Of a stretch of 64,000 bases of DNA, positions 35,187 to 45,563 are shown piece by piece. The DNA is from UBA5069 sp964560495 (GTDB lineage Bacteria > Chloroflexota > Anaerolineae > Caldilineales > Caldilineaceae), in assembly GCA_964560495.1 (NCBI GenBank), contig CAZLMM010000004.1, forward strand, positions 81,542 through 145,541, given 5' to 3'. The first letter of the stretch is position 1, and each line of letters begins with the position of its first letter. Under the pieces are notes generated by a model. That model was not told the origin of the DNA. It made no database searches and saw nothing but the letters and a program-made list of their open reading frames with translations. A program made the position numbers and the translations under genes.

Positions 35187-36641
35187 ATGCGCATCATTCT
35201 CGCCAGCCCAGAGGCCAAAGTCTGGAGCGCCCGCAAGCACATCCCCTTGGGGTTGGGCTATCTGGCTGCCGTGCTGCGTGAAGGCGGCCACGACGTGATG
35301 ATCTACGATGCAGCCGTGGAAGATGTAGGCCTCGACTACTATCTTGACCTGGCTGACGCCGAGCGCCGTCCAGTGCAGATGATCGGGATCACCGCTACAA
35401 CGCCTCTCATGCCCGAAGCGTGGGAGATGGCTCAACTCTGCAAGAAACGCGGGCTGATCACTGCGCTGGGCGGACCGCATTTGACCATCATGCCGCTGGA
35501 GTCGCTGCAAACACCCCATGACCAATACGTAGACTATGTGTTCAAAGGTGAGGCGGAATACAGCTTTCTGGAATTTGTCAACACCATCGAGGCAGGCCGC
35601 AAGATGGATGTCCTCCCTGGCATTCACTTTCGGCGCGGCGACGAAATCATCGCCAGCCCGGAAAGCCCCATGATCCCTGACCTGGATGCGCTGCCCTTCC
35701 CGGCCCACGATCTCTTCAAAATCGACCGTTACACCAATTTGCAGCCTCTCACCGACGGCCTGGACCCCCACGCCCGCTCATTCACCATCCTGACCAGCCG
35801 CGGCTGCCCCTACAAATGCACCTTCTGTTCCAAACCAGTGACGGGCGACACATGGCGCGCTCGTTCGGTGGAGAGCGTGGTGCGCGAATGGCGCTGGTTG
35901 GTGCATGGCCTGGGCGCGACGGAGATCGGCATGACCGATGACATCTGGAACCTGAAGCTGCCCCGCGCCAAAGAGCTTTGCCGCCGTCTTGTCGAGGAGG
36001 GACTCAACACAGTGCCCTGGGTCACTGTCCATGGTATGAAGGTGAACCACACCGACCTGGAACTCTTTCAGCTGATGAAGGCCGCCGGCTGCAAACGGGT
36101 GGGCTTTGGCGTAGAGAACGGGGATGAACACATGTTGCGCAACGTGATCCGCAAAGGGCAGACGCTGGATCAGGTGCGCGAGGCCTTCGCCAACTCCAAA
36201 GCAGCCGGCTTGCAGACCATGGGCTTCTTCATCTTTGGGATGCCAGGCGACACGGAAGAAACCATGGAGAAAACGATTCAGTTGGCCCTGGAACTTGATC
36301 CCAAGCTGGCAAACTTCATGTTGGCCGCGCCCTTCCCAGGTACGGTCATGTATGACATGATTCAGGACGGCGGCGAGGTCTTTGCCGACAACTGGGGCGA
36401 TTTCGCCATCCATGAGCAGAAGGCGCGCTTCACCATGCACAAAGATTATGACCCAGACATGGTGATCAAGAAGTGGCGTGAGGCATATCGCCGTTTCTAC
36501 CTTTATCGCCCAGAGCGTGTATGGGAAAAGATGCTGTTCAAGGAGAACTGGACGAACATTCCCAACACGGTCAGCCAGATCAAGCGTTTTTTCATCGGCA
36601 GCAAGGATCAACTGGCGCCAAAGGGCAAGGTTGCGGCGTAA
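35187..36641 (+). CDS. Cobalamin-binding radical SAM protein (paralogue 2)
   Basis: The 484-residue protein has an N-terminal B12-binding-type domain (about 1-140: MRIILASPEAKVW, HIPLGLGYLAAVLREGGHDV) and a radical SAM core with C207, C211 and C214 (CPYKCTFCSK). It shares DLDALPFPAHDLFKIDRYTN and the SRGCPYKCTFC region with the protein at 32830. ATG 35187 follows a weak GGAATCTGAG. It ends the paralogue pair; a hairpin closes it. The two may act on the same molecule, which would explain a duplicated pair. Confidence 0.9.
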   Translation: MRIILASPEAKVWSARKHIPLGLGYLAAVLREGGHDVMIYDAAVEDVGLDYYLDLADAERRPVQMIGITATTPLMPEAWEMAQLCKKRGLITALGGPHLTIMPLESLQTPHDQYVDYVFKGEAEYSFLEFVNTIEAGRKMDVLPGIHFRRGDEIIASPESPMIPDLDALPFPAHDLFKIDRYTNLQPLTDGLDPHARSFTILTSRGCPYKCTFCSKPVTGDTWRARSVESVVREWRWLVHGLGATEIGMTDDIWNLKLPRAKELCRRLVEEGLNTVPWVTVHGMKVNHTDLELFQLMKAAGCKRVGFGVENGDEHMLRNVIRKGQTLDQVREAFANSKAAGLQTMGFFIFGMPGDTEETMEKTIQLALELDPKLANFMLAAPFPGTVMYDMIQDGGEVFADNWGDFAIHEQKARFTMHKDYDPDMVIKKWREAYRRFYLYRPERVWEKMLFKENWTNIPNTVSQIKRFFIGSKDQLAPKGKVAA

Positions 36642-36667
36642 GGGAAACGATAGAGAGTCAATTGTGT

Positions 36668-36702
36668 ACAGCCCGCCGCCACCCTGTGGAGCGGGCTGTT
36701 TA
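36668..36702. terminator. Shared terminator between convergent genes
   Basis: ACAGCCCGC (36668-36676) pairs with GCGGGCTGT (36691-36699) around a 14-base loop, followed by TTATT. It separates the radical SAM gene from the convergent DUF4058 gene, whose stop codon is at its edge. Confidence 0.7.
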
Positions 36703-37497
36703 TTGCGAACGTTGCACTTGCTCGACCAACTCTGCCGCCCATGCAGCATCATCTTCGGAAAGGGGTGGGTCTGCGGGCAGGCTGTAGTCCACAGCCATGT
36801 CATAGCCGCCCTGGTCGTAGAGCCTATGGAGGAGTTGGTTCAAAGGCAGAATCGGTTCTTTTTCGCCTGGCCGCAAGGGGATAGGAAAGCTGGGGATGGG
36901 TTGGCGCACATCGAACAGATACAGATCGGCGCGCGGCCGGTACTGGCGGCGGCTGATGACGATGCGATAGTCTGACTGACGCGACGCCTTCATAGCAAAG
37001 GGCTTGCCAGCGCGCAGCAAGTCGATCTCCACCAGATTGGTCATGCTGGAAAGGACATTCATGCGCTTGGCTTCATACTGCTCTCGTCCGGCTGTCGAGA
37101 GCTTGTTCGAGCGGGAAAGAATCTCGATGACCGTAACAACCACATCAGTTTCGTTGTCGCGAATCTCCAGATAACGCTCACGCATCTCTTCCGGCAAAGG
37201 CAGGGCGCCCACCTCCGGTTCAGCGGCAACGACATCGGCGACCATCGGCCTGGCAATCAGAACTGCAGAACCGAAACCACCGCTAGGCTCGAACACCAGC
37301 GCATCAGGGATGCCAATAAGTTGATCTTCGGGTGGCAATACAGCAAGATATGTTCTTTGCTCAATCGATACGTGATAGCGTGGCCGCACAAGTGGCTGCA
37401 GATGGCGGCGTATATCTACAATGAGTTCGGTATGAACCTGTTCCCAGATTGCCCGTCGTTCCAAATACGGATCCATTCCCGGAAATGGCGTCGGCAT
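36700..37497 (-). CDS. DUF4058 family protein
   Basis: The 265-residue protein begins MPTPFPGMDPYLERRAIWEQVHTELI, the diagnostic DUF4058 N-terminus. It continues with YHVSIEQRTYLAVLPPEDQLIGIPDALV and the conserved VVTVIEILSRSNK, which looks like a degenerate nuclease-type core. Function is unknown; the family is common in Chloroflexota and Cyanobacteria. ATG 37497 has AAGGAAGG upstream, so the longer frame to 37521 is not used. It is divergent from the YbaK-like gene. Confidence 0.87.
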   Translation of the reverse strand: MPTPFPGMDPYLERRAIWEQVHTELIVDIRRHLQPLVRPRYHVSIEQRTYLAVLPPEDQLIGIPDALVFEPSGGFGSAVLIARPMVADVVAAEPEVGALPLPEEMRERYLEIRDNETDVVVTVIEILSRSNKLSTAGREQYEAKRMNVLSSMTNLVEIDLLRAGKPFAMKASRQSDYRIVISRRQYRPRADLYLFDVRQPIPSFPIPLRPGEKEPILPLNQLLHRLYDQGGYDMAVDYSLPADPPLSEDDAAWAAELVEQVQRSQ

Positions 37498-37557
37498 CGT
37501 ACACCTTCCTTGATCTGACACTGAACGTTCACTTGCTGCGACCAGAGTATACCACCG

Positions 37558-38073
37558 ATGAACGATTTTCGCATTTCAGATCCAAACGCCATGTTCGACG
37601 CAATCTTGGAACGGCTGCACGCCTATGGCGCGGCCTACACAATCCACGAACATGCGCCGTCCATCACGATTCAGGATGCAGACGAAACGCTTTGGTTTCC
37701 CGCGGAGCGGCTGCTCAAGACCATTGCCTTTCGAGTCAAGAAACGTGGTTGGGTATTGGTTGGGGTATGCGGCTATAGCCAGGTGGATTACAAAAAGCTG
37801 GCTGCAGCATTGGATGTCAGCCGCGACAAGCTCATGCGGCTGACGCCTGCAGAGGTGGAAGGTGAGCTGGGCTATCAACTGGGCGGCGTGGCCCCCTTTG
37901 CGCCGAATGAAGAGACGCGGGTGTTGTTGGATGTGGGCGCGCTGGCATGGCCGACCATCTACTGTGGCGTGGGACGCAACGATCGCACGCTGGAGATCGC
38001 GCCGCTTACACTGGCGCAGGCTGCCGGCGCGCAGGTGTCCATCTTGCTGCGCGGAGAGGAGTTGGCTGTTTGA
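37558..38073 (+). CDS. YbaK/aminoacyl-tRNA deacylase family protein
   Basis: The 171-residue protein belongs to the YbaK/ProRS-editing-like family, which hydrolyses mischarged aminoacyl-tRNA. LLKTIAFRVKKRGWVLVGVCGYSQVDYKKLAAALDVSRDKLM holds the conserved lysine of the active region (near residue 59). GVAPFAPNEETRVLLD and a C-terminal ILLRGEELA follow. The specificity, for example prolyl or cysteinyl, cannot be read. It has no obvious link to the radical SAM genes around it. Confidence 0.85.
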   Translation: MNDFRISDPNAMFDAILERLHAYGAAYTIHEHAPSITIQDADETLWFPAERLLKTIAFRVKKRGWVLVGVCGYSQVDYKKLAAALDVSRDKLMRLTPAEVEGELGYQLGGVAPFAPNEETRVLLDVGALAWPTIYCGVGRNDRTLEIAPLTLAQAAGAQVSILLRGEELAV

Positions 38074-38174
38074 TCAAATTCGTCACAATTCGCTATGTCG
38101 GTCCGAAAATCCCCGATCTTTACACAGTGATTGGATTGGGACGACCGACAAGTAGCGGGGAAGGCGGCTAGGTC

Positions 38175-39251
<1,077 letters not shown>

Positions 39252-39348
39252 AGAGGCTGTGCTGCTGCCAGTCTCTTGCAGTCGAGTGACCTAGACGCCT
39301 CTGCAATGCCTGCCAAAAATCTGGGACACACCTCACAAGCCGATCAGT

Positions 39349-39377
39349 TTGCTCATGCTCATCTGATCTATTACAAT
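39349..39377 (+). promoter_or_regulatory. Promoter of the sortase-like gene, probable leaderless transcript
   Basis: TTGCTC (39349-39354) and TACAAT (39372-39377) are 17 bases apart, and the -10 ends six bases before ATG 39384. Transcription would then begin at about the start codon, which also explains the missing ribosome site. Confidence 0.55.
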
Positions 39378-39383
39378 CCAATC

Positions 39384-40031
39384 ATGAACACGCTCTCACG
39401 AACCGCTTCCATCGGAGCGATTCATCCTCAGTTTCAATTGATTCGTTCCGTCATCACAGTTGCTCTTTTCTCATTCGTCATGCTGTTGGTCAGCGCCTGT
39501 CAGCCGATTCAGCCATTGCCAACACAGGCCGAAGAACCCGACGGCGCTGCACGAATGACGCCCGACAGCGCGCCGATCAGCATCACGTTGCCCGAGCTTG
39601 GCCTGGAAATTCCAGTGACGCCCATGGGATGGCGGGTGATGGAGGTAAACGGCGAACGCACCACCGAATGGGTTGTGCCCGAAGCTGCTGCCGGCTGGCA
39701 TCGCAATAGCGCAGCCGTAGACGAACCGGGCAACATGATTTTTTCCGGGCATCAGGCGGCGGGCGATGCGGTGTTTTCGTTCATTGCCGTCGGCGAAGCG
39801 TCGCCCGGGCAGGAGATCATCGTGACCGGCGCCGATGGCGAGCAGGTTCGCTACCGAGTTGTCCAGGTCTCAGATCCACTGCCCATTGACGGCGCATCTC
39901 AACAGGAGCAAGAACAGGCGGCGGCGTATCTGGCGCAAGACGGAACGTCGCGTCTGACGCTGATCACGGGCTGGCCAGCTTTTACGACCTCCCATCGAGT
40001 CTTTGTGGTGGCCGCGCCGGTCTCTGAATGA
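39384..40031 (+). CDS. Sortase-fold lipoprotein lacking the catalytic cysteine
   Basis: The 215-residue protein has a lipoprotein signal (hydrophobic stretch, lipobox VSAC near residue 37). A sortase-type domain follows: NMIFSGHQAAGD holds His123, ISITLPELGLEIPV starts the beta barrel, and LTLITGWPAFTTSHRVFVVAAP ends it. Sortases of this type have Cys where this has Gly196 (LIT-G-W), nine residues before Arg205. The GGC codon is one base from TGC. It is therefore probably inactive as a transpeptidase, unless the residue is a sequencing error. The last codons overlap the next gene (ATGA). Confidence 0.8.
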   Translation: MNTLSRTASIGAIHPQFQLIRSVITVALFSFVMLLVSACQPIQPLPTQAEEPDGAARMTPDSAPISITLPELGLEIPVTPMGWRVMEVNGERTTEWVVPEAAAGWHRNSAAVDEPGNMIFSGHQAAGDAVFSFIAVGEASPGQEIIVTGADGEQVRYRVVQVSDPLPIDGASQQEQEQAAAYLAQDGTSRLTLITGWPAFTTSHRVFVVAAPVSE

Positions 40032-41095
40032 GCGTGGGGCGCAGCATGAGTGACCAGTTGGCGACCTCCAGCCTTCCTCTCTGTTCGGTGATTGTGCCAG
40101 TGTATAACGGTGAGAAGTTCATTGCTCGCTGTCTGGCGGCTCTGTCTCGCCAGACGGTGTCCCCACAGCAAATGGAAGTGATCATCGTCGACGACGGCTC
40201 CACCGATGGAACGGCAGCGCACGTAACAGCATGGATCGGCGCTCACCCCGGCGCAGCAACGCTGGTGAGTCAGTGTAACGGCGGTCCAGCCAGCGCACGG
40301 AATCACGGCGCCCGCATGGCGCGAGGCCGCTACCTTCTCTTCACCGACGTGGATTGCGTCCCCTGTGATGATTGGGTGCGGACGTTTGTAGAGCGATTTG
40401 CACAAGCGGATCAGCCGGCGGCTATCATGGGCAGCTATACATCCACCCAGCGCGCGCCGGCTGCTCAGTTTGCCCAGCTAGAATTCGAGGAGCGTTATGC
40501 GCTGTTACGCGCACGCCCCACCATTGACCTTGTCGCCACTTATTCAGCTGGCTATCGGCGTGACATCTTTCTGGCAGCCGGTGGGTTCGATGCCTTGCTG
40601 ATCATGAATGAAGACGTGGATCTGGCCTATCGCTTGAGTGCAGAAGGTCATCGCCTGGTCTTCGAGCCAGACGCTGCGGTCGAGCACCACCATCACGAGA
40701 GTTGGCTGGCCTATGCTCGCCTGAAAATGGGACGCGGCTACTGGCGCACTCTAGTCTACCGCCGTTTTCCCCAAAAGGCGGTGCGCGACAGCTATACGCC
40801 ACAGATGCTCAAATTACAGCCGCCTTTTGCCTTTCTTGTTCTGGGCGCGCCGTGCCTGGCTCTCATCTTCAGATCGGCGTATTGGCTCTGGTTGGCGCTC
40901 CCGTTCGTGTTCACGACTGCGCCTACTCTCCGCGCTGCAATGCGCAAAAGAAGACCGGCGCCTCATTGGGTTGTGTGGGGCGAATGGCTGCGTGCAATCG
41001 CTTTGACGGCAGGTGTGGTCTCTGGCCTGCTTGCAGCGATTCCTCAGCAGCCCGCAGCAACATCGGCGTCGAAGGTGGTTCCCCAGGCCAAGTGA
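40028..41095 (+). CDS. Family 2 glycosyltransferase
   Basis: The 355-residue protein has a GT-A fold catalytic domain (SVIVPVYNGEKFIARCL, VIIVDDGSTDGT, RYLLFTDVDCVP, NEDVDLAYRL with the acidic base). A C-terminal hydrophobic pair of segments (about 258-300 and 325-345) anchors it to the membrane. It likely adds a sugar to a lipid-linked or envelope polysaccharide. ATG 40028 overlaps the previous stop, so it is coupled to the sortase-like gene. The sugar transferase follows after three bases. Confidence 0.9.
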   Translation: MSVGRSMSDQLATSSLPLCSVIVPVYNGEKFIARCLAALSRQTVSPQQMEVIIVDDGSTDGTAAHVTAWIGAHPGAATLVSQCNGGPASARNHGARMARGRYLLFTDVDCVPCDDWVRTFVERFAQADQPAAIMGSYTSTQRAPAAQFAQLEFEERYALLRARPTIDLVATYSAGYRRDIFLAAGGFDALLIMNEDVDLAYRLSAEGHRLVFEPDAAVEHHHHESWLAYARLKMGRGYWRTLVYRRFPQKAVRDSYTPQMLKLQPPFAFLVLGAPCLALIFRSAYWLWLALPFVFTTAPTLRAAMRKRRPAPHWVVWGEWLRAIALTAGVVSGLLAAIPQQPAATSASKVVPQAK

Positions 41096-41098
41096 ACC

Positions 41099-42541
41099 AT
41101 GTTCAAACCCGTTCGCGCCACGAGCTATTTGACCACCCTCTTTATCCTGGACATTCTATGGGTGCAGGCGTCCCTACAGCTTGCCATGCAACTGCGCTAC
41201 ACGTTGCCCTTTGGCAACGTTGTCCTACCTGGCTGGGCGCCGATCCTCTTTTATGCTCCTACGTTATGGCTTCACGCGATCGTCTTGATCATCTGGACCT
41301 TGAGCCTCAGCTTTGGCTCACTATACGTCGCCAGGCGAGTGGCATATTGGGGAGAGGAGTTTCAGCGCCTGATCTTGGCCCATTCGGTGGCCAGCCTCGT
41401 GCTGGCTGGTCTCCTGTATCTGGCCAAAGCCGAATTGCCGCGCCTCACCTTCGTCTACTTTTACATTCTCGGCCTCGTGCTCATGTTGGCGAGTCGAGCC
41501 TTGTTGCGCTTCTGGCGTCACCTCCATCGCCAGGAGGCTGTCAACCGAACGCGCATCGTGATTGCGGGGGATGGCCCCGCAGCGCAAACCCTCATCGATC
41601 AGGTGCGAAAGCTTCGCTGGCCTGGTCTGCAACTGGTGGGCGTCTTGCGCAGCGAAGAAATGTCCACAGAGACGTTGCAGTCTAACGTCCAGGGATTGCC
41701 GGTGTTGGGCGACCTGGAAGACGCCGAGATGGTGGCGCGCGCCAGCCAGGTCGATGTTGTGGTGGTGGCGCTGCCGCGCACGGCGCATCAAGAACTGGCG
41801 GGGCTGGTGATGCGGCTCAATCGCCTGCCGGTGCGGTTGTATATTGCCCCGGACTATTTCGACCTGGCCTTTCATGACGCCACCATCGAACGCCTGGGGC
41901 CTGTGCCTCTCATCGGGCTGCGTGACCCGGCCATCGACGGGATGCAGCGCATCATGAAACGGTTGATGGACATCACACTATCAGCGATCGGCCTCATGAT
42001 CCTTGCGCCTGTCTTTGCCGCCATCGCGTTGGCGGTCAAATTGGAAGACAAGGGACCGGTGATCTATCACACCCTGCGTGTTGGCGAGAATGGCCGCGTC
42101 TTTGGCATGTTGAAATTCCGCTCCATGTCTATTGACGCCGAGCGCATCCAGGCGCAGGTCAATCGGCAGGATGAATCGGGCGTTCTGATTCACAAGAGAC
42201 CGGATGATCCCCGGGTGACGCGGGTGGGACGCATTCTGCGCCGCACGAGTCTGGACGAATTGCCCCAACTGGTCAACGTTCTGGCAGGTGACATGAGTCT
42301 GGTCGGGCCGCGGCCCGAGCTTCCCTGGCTGGTGGATCGCTACTCGCCGTGGCAACACAAACGCTTCGCCGTGCCCCAGGGCATGACAGGCTGGTGGCAG
42401 ATAAACGGTCGCAGCGATAACCCCATGCACATGCACACAGATCAGGACCTCTATTACATCCAGCACTACTCGCTGTGGCTGGATATTCAGATACTTTGGC
42501 GCACCATTGCTGTTGTCTTGCGCGGTCGAGGCGCATATTGA
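41099..42541 (+). CDS. Polyprenyl-phosphate sugar-1-phosphate transferase
   Basis: The 480-residue protein matches the WbaP/undecaprenyl-phosphate glucose phosphotransferase group. Four to five N-terminal membrane helices (about 10-130) precede a Rossmann-type domain (about 140-260: RTRIVIAGDGPAAQTLI). The C-terminal sugar-transferase domain runs from about 285 (KRLMDITLSAIGLMIL, GPVIYHTLRVGENGRVFGMLKFRSM, RTSLDELPQLVNVL). It starts a lipid-linked oligosaccharide for exopolysaccharide. It begins three bases after the GT2 gene and belongs to that operon. Confidence 0.93.
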   Translation: MFKPVRATSYLTTLFILDILWVQASLQLAMQLRYTLPFGNVVLPGWAPILFYAPTLWLHAIVLIIWTLSLSFGSLYVARRVAYWGEEFQRLILAHSVASLVLAGLLYLAKAELPRLTFVYFYILGLVLMLASRALLRFWRHLHRQEAVNRTRIVIAGDGPAAQTLIDQVRKLRWPGLQLVGVLRSEEMSTETLQSNVQGLPVLGDLEDAEMVARASQVDVVVVALPRTAHQELAGLVMRLNRLPVRLYIAPDYFDLAFHDATIERLGPVPLIGLRDPAIDGMQRIMKRLMDITLSAIGLMILAPVFAAIALAVKLEDKGPVIYHTLRVGENGRVFGMLKFRSMSIDAERIQAQVNRQDESGVLIHKRPDDPRVTRVGRILRRTSLDELPQLVNVLAGDMSLVGPRPELPWLVDRYSPWQHKRFAVPQGMTGWWQINGRSDNPMHMHTDQDLYYIQHYSLWLDIQILWRTIAVVLRGRGAY

Positions 42542-42572
42542 TGGTCGCCAGCATTCTTGAGGAAAAACGTTC

Positions 42573-43937
42573 ATGAGAAAATCGACAGAGCGTTCGCCAG
42601 TTCCCTTTTGGCGCGTTCGCCGCAACTGGATCGTTTTCACTGCATTCATCCTGGCCGTACTTGCGTTGACACTGGGCGTCCCAACATGGGCAACCAACGA
42701 GCCTGGCGCGCGCAATCAGACGGTACCGGCGCCCACTCCAACCAGCGAACCGCAGCCCCCAACGCCCACGTCCCGGCCAAAGGAGGATGACGGTGATGGT
42801 GCGCAGCCCCCTACGCCCACACCGACGCCAGATCAAGGAACGCCTCAAGAACCGCCAGCAAGTTCGACGCTCAGCGGCGTCGTGGCAGCCGAAGCGCTCA
42901 ACGTGCGTAACGGACCTGGCACCTCCTATCCGGTGATCGGCAGACTGATAAACAACGAACGTGTGGAGATACTCTACCGCGACCAGACTGGCGCATGGTG
43001 GGTCATCTGCTGCGTGCAGCCGAACCAACAACAGGGCTGGGTGAACGCTTCTCTCATCCGGCCAGATTTTGATCCAGCTCAAGCCAGTCAATTGATACCG
43101 CTTGCACCTGATCTGCCCACTACATCGCCTCCGGCGACGCCAGCGTCTACCATCGCGGCGACAACGCCGGTCACAGCGACGCCGGGCGCCAGCAGCGATA
43201 CATTGAGCGCAACAGTGAACGCCGAACGTCTGAACATGCGCAGCGGACCCGGCGTAGATTTCGACATCGTGGCGAAGTTGGAGCGTAACAACGCTGTTGC
43301 AGTGCTGGCGCGCAACGGGCGTGGGGACTGGTGGTACATCTGCTGCGCCGCCGATACAACCACCCGCGGTTGGGTGAGCGCGCCCTATCTGACCTCATCC
43401 TTCGACCAGGCCGCGGCGCTGCAATTGATCCCCCTTTTCACGGACACGGCGTCAACAATCACCGCAACCCAGAGCATCACCGCAACTGCGCCAGCCACCG
43501 AGACAGTTATTGCCTCTGCCGTAACGCCCACATCTACGGCGCTTTCAGCGGCGATGGGGCTTTTCCCGCCTTTCGCTATGCAAGGAGAACGCGCGCAGAT
43601 TGTCATCACAGTGACGAATACAACGCCAGTGACCGCATCGAACGTCACTGTGCGCAACGAACTCCCCCCGGCCCTGATCTTTGTGGAGGCAATCGCACAT
43701 AGCGGCGCCGTCGAGCAGGAGACAACCGACAGCGGCGCCACGGTCATCGCGTTGCTGTGGCAGGAGATAGGGTCATCCTCGCAGGTGAGTGCAGCGATCA
43801 CAGTCGATATTGCCAGCGACCTGGCAGATGGCGCTATCGTGGACAACCTTGCGGCGGTGACTGCTGGTAATGCAAACGATGTGACGATTGGCATGTCCAT
43901 CGGGATGCCGCCAGTTGCGCCGCCAGATTTTCGTTAA
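42573..43937 (+). CDS. Membrane-anchored protein with two SH3 domains and a DUF11-type domain
   Basis: The 454-residue protein has a signal anchor (about 18-35), a Pro/Thr-rich linker (about 45-95), two bacterial SH3 domains (about 105-160 and 208-265), and a DUF11-type beta domain (about 325-440). Both SH3 domains contain LNVRNGPG or LNMRSGPG and a WWxICC motif (AWWVICCVQ, DWWYICCAA), with vicinal cysteines. SH3 domains of this type bind cell-wall or surface polymers. Its position inside the glycan operon suggests an envelope role. Confidence 0.85.
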   Translation: MRKSTERSPVPFWRVRRNWIVFTAFILAVLALTLGVPTWATNEPGARNQTVPAPTPTSEPQPPTPTSRPKEDDGDGAQPPTPTPTPDQGTPQEPPASSTLSGVVAAEALNVRNGPGTSYPVIGRLINNERVEILYRDQTGAWWVICCVQPNQQQGWVNASLIRPDFDPAQASQLIPLAPDLPTTSPPATPASTIAATTPVTATPGASSDTLSATVNAERLNMRSGPGVDFDIVAKLERNNAVAVLARNGRGDWWYICCAADTTTRGWVSAPYLTSSFDQAAALQLIPLFTDTASTITATQSITATAPATETVIASAVTPTSTALSAAMGLFPPFAMQGERAQIVITVTNTTPVTASNVTVRNELPPALIFVEAIAHSGAVEQETTDSGATVIALLWQEIGSSSQVSAAITVDIASDLADGAIVDNLAAVTAGNANDVTIGMSIGMPPVAPPDFR

Positions 43938-43972
43938 CGCATTGTTGCCGCAAGCCAGACCGGAACAAGACC

Positions 43973-45517
43973 GTGCAGCGATACACTCCTCAACGACGCC
44001 TGCCTGCCGATCTCTTGTGGGCTGGCGCCGTTGTCTTGGCCGCATGGCTGCTCTATTTCTTCTCAGTTGCATCCGGCCTGACCTGGGCCCATCAGGGCGC
44101 AGATGGCGCCGAGTTGTTGGCTGCCGCCGTTGTCAATGGTGTGCCCCATCCCCCCGGCTATCCTCTCTACATGATGCTGCTCCAACTTTGGCTGACGCTG
44201 CTTGGCGCACTGCTGCCTGCCAGCGATCTTGCCTGGCGTGGCAATCTGTTCAGCGCATTCAGCGCCGGCCTGAGCGCCGGCTTGGTGACGCTGACGGCCC
44301 ATCAGTTGTTGATTCAGCGTCCTGGACGCTGGCTATGGGCGGCGCTGGCCGGGTTGGCTTGGGCAAGCTCACCTCTGCTCTGGAGTCAGGCGGTCATCAC
44401 AGAGGTTTACGCACTCCACGCGTTTATCATTGCCCTATTGGGGTGGGTGGTGTTGGTCAGGTCGCAACGATTGTGGCGCCTTGCACTGCCGGTCGCGTTG
44501 GGTGTAGCCCATCACCTGACTCTTGTACTCCTTGCGCCGGCGGTGGTCTACTTGCTGTGGGTGCAGGAACGGACGTGGGCCCGGTTCTGGCGGATTCTCC
44601 TGTGGCTGGCAGTCGGCGGCGCACTGGGAATGCTTTTGTATCTGCGCATACCGTGGGTCGCCAGCAGCGCGCCTCCGATCAATTGGGGATATGCAGACAA
44701 TTGGCGCGGCTTTTGGTGGTTGGTCAGCGGCGAGGCCTATCGAGGATATCTTTTCGCTGGGTCGCTCGCCGCCACTTTGGGGCGTCTGAGCGCATGGGCC
44801 TACACCCTGACTGTCCAGTTGACTCCATTCGGCCTGACGCTGGCCCTGATTGGCCTGGCGCGTTGGGATCGAGACGCGCCCACCTTGCGCAATTTTGCGC
44901 TTTTTTGGCTGACGCCGATCAGCATCTACGCCGTCATCTATTACACGCGCGACAGTGACATTTATCTCTTGCCTGTGACATGGCTGCTGTCCATATTGTT
45001 TGCAGTGGGCGTCCAGGTCAGCTTTGAATGGTTGGTTGCGGCGCTGGCAGACAGAGGATGGGCGCGATGGGTCTCGCCTGGCATGGTTGTTGCTTTGCTG
45101 CTCGTCGGTTTGGCGGCTGCCGCCGCCATCCGTTGGCGCGATGTAGCCCTGACTGGCGATGTAGAGGCGCAACGCTACCTGGCCCATGTCGCGGCGGCGG
45201 TGGAGCCGGACGCCATCGTCATCAGCCGCGCCGACCGCGAGACTTTTGCGCTCTGGTACGGCGCTTGGGCCAGCGGCGAGCTAATGGCCGCGGCGCCTGG
45301 GATCATCCCCCTCAATGATTCACTCTATCAGTTCGACTGGTATCGGCGTCTGCAAGGCGCTCTCTATCCCGGCGTCCCAGGCATCACAGAATCGGTGGAA
45401 CGAGTCATCGCCGATAATCGTGGGCGCCGCACCATCTTTTTTGCCGAAGAACTGCCCATTGTAGAGTCTGATCGGTTGACGCCGGCGCCGCCGCTGTGGC
45501 GCTATACGACCGAGTGA
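43973..45517 (+). CDS. DUF2723 family membrane protein
   Basis: The 514-residue protein has 10-12 membrane helices with the DUF2723 opening: DLLWAGAVVLAAWLLYFFSVASGLTWAHQGADGAELLAAAVVNGVPHPPGYPLYMMLLQLW. This family resembles protein mannosyltransferases and other lipid-linked-sugar glycosyltransferases (GT-C), with the acidic GAD-E near residue 43 as the candidate active site. The start is GTG 43973, with a weak GGA ahead. It would use lipid-linked sugar made by the enzymes upstream to glycosylate a secreted protein or lipid. Confidence 0.85.
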   Translation: MQRYTPQRRLPADLLWAGAVVLAAWLLYFFSVASGLTWAHQGADGAELLAAAVVNGVPHPPGYPLYMMLLQLWLTLLGALLPASDLAWRGNLFSAFSAGLSAGLVTLTAHQLLIQRPGRWLWAALAGLAWASSPLLWSQAVITEVYALHAFIIALLGWVVLVRSQRLWRLALPVALGVAHHLTLVLLAPAVVYLLWVQERTWARFWRILLWLAVGGALGMLLYLRIPWVASSAPPINWGYADNWRGFWWLVSGEAYRGYLFAGSLAATLGRLSAWAYTLTVQLTPFGLTLALIGLARWDRDAPTLRNFALFWLTPISIYAVIYYTRDSDIYLLPVTWLLSILFAVGVQVSFEWLVAALADRGWARWVSPGMVVALLLVGLAAAAAIRWRDVALTGDVEAQRYLAHVAAAVEPDAIVISRADRETFALWYGAWASGELMAAAPGIIPLNDSLYQFDWYRRLQGALYPGVPGITESVERVIADNRGRRTIFFAEELPIVESDRLTPAPPLWRYTTE

Positions 45518-45563
45518 TATTGTGTAGTCTGGGCGCTGGCTGATGTATTTGGAGGGTTTTGCT

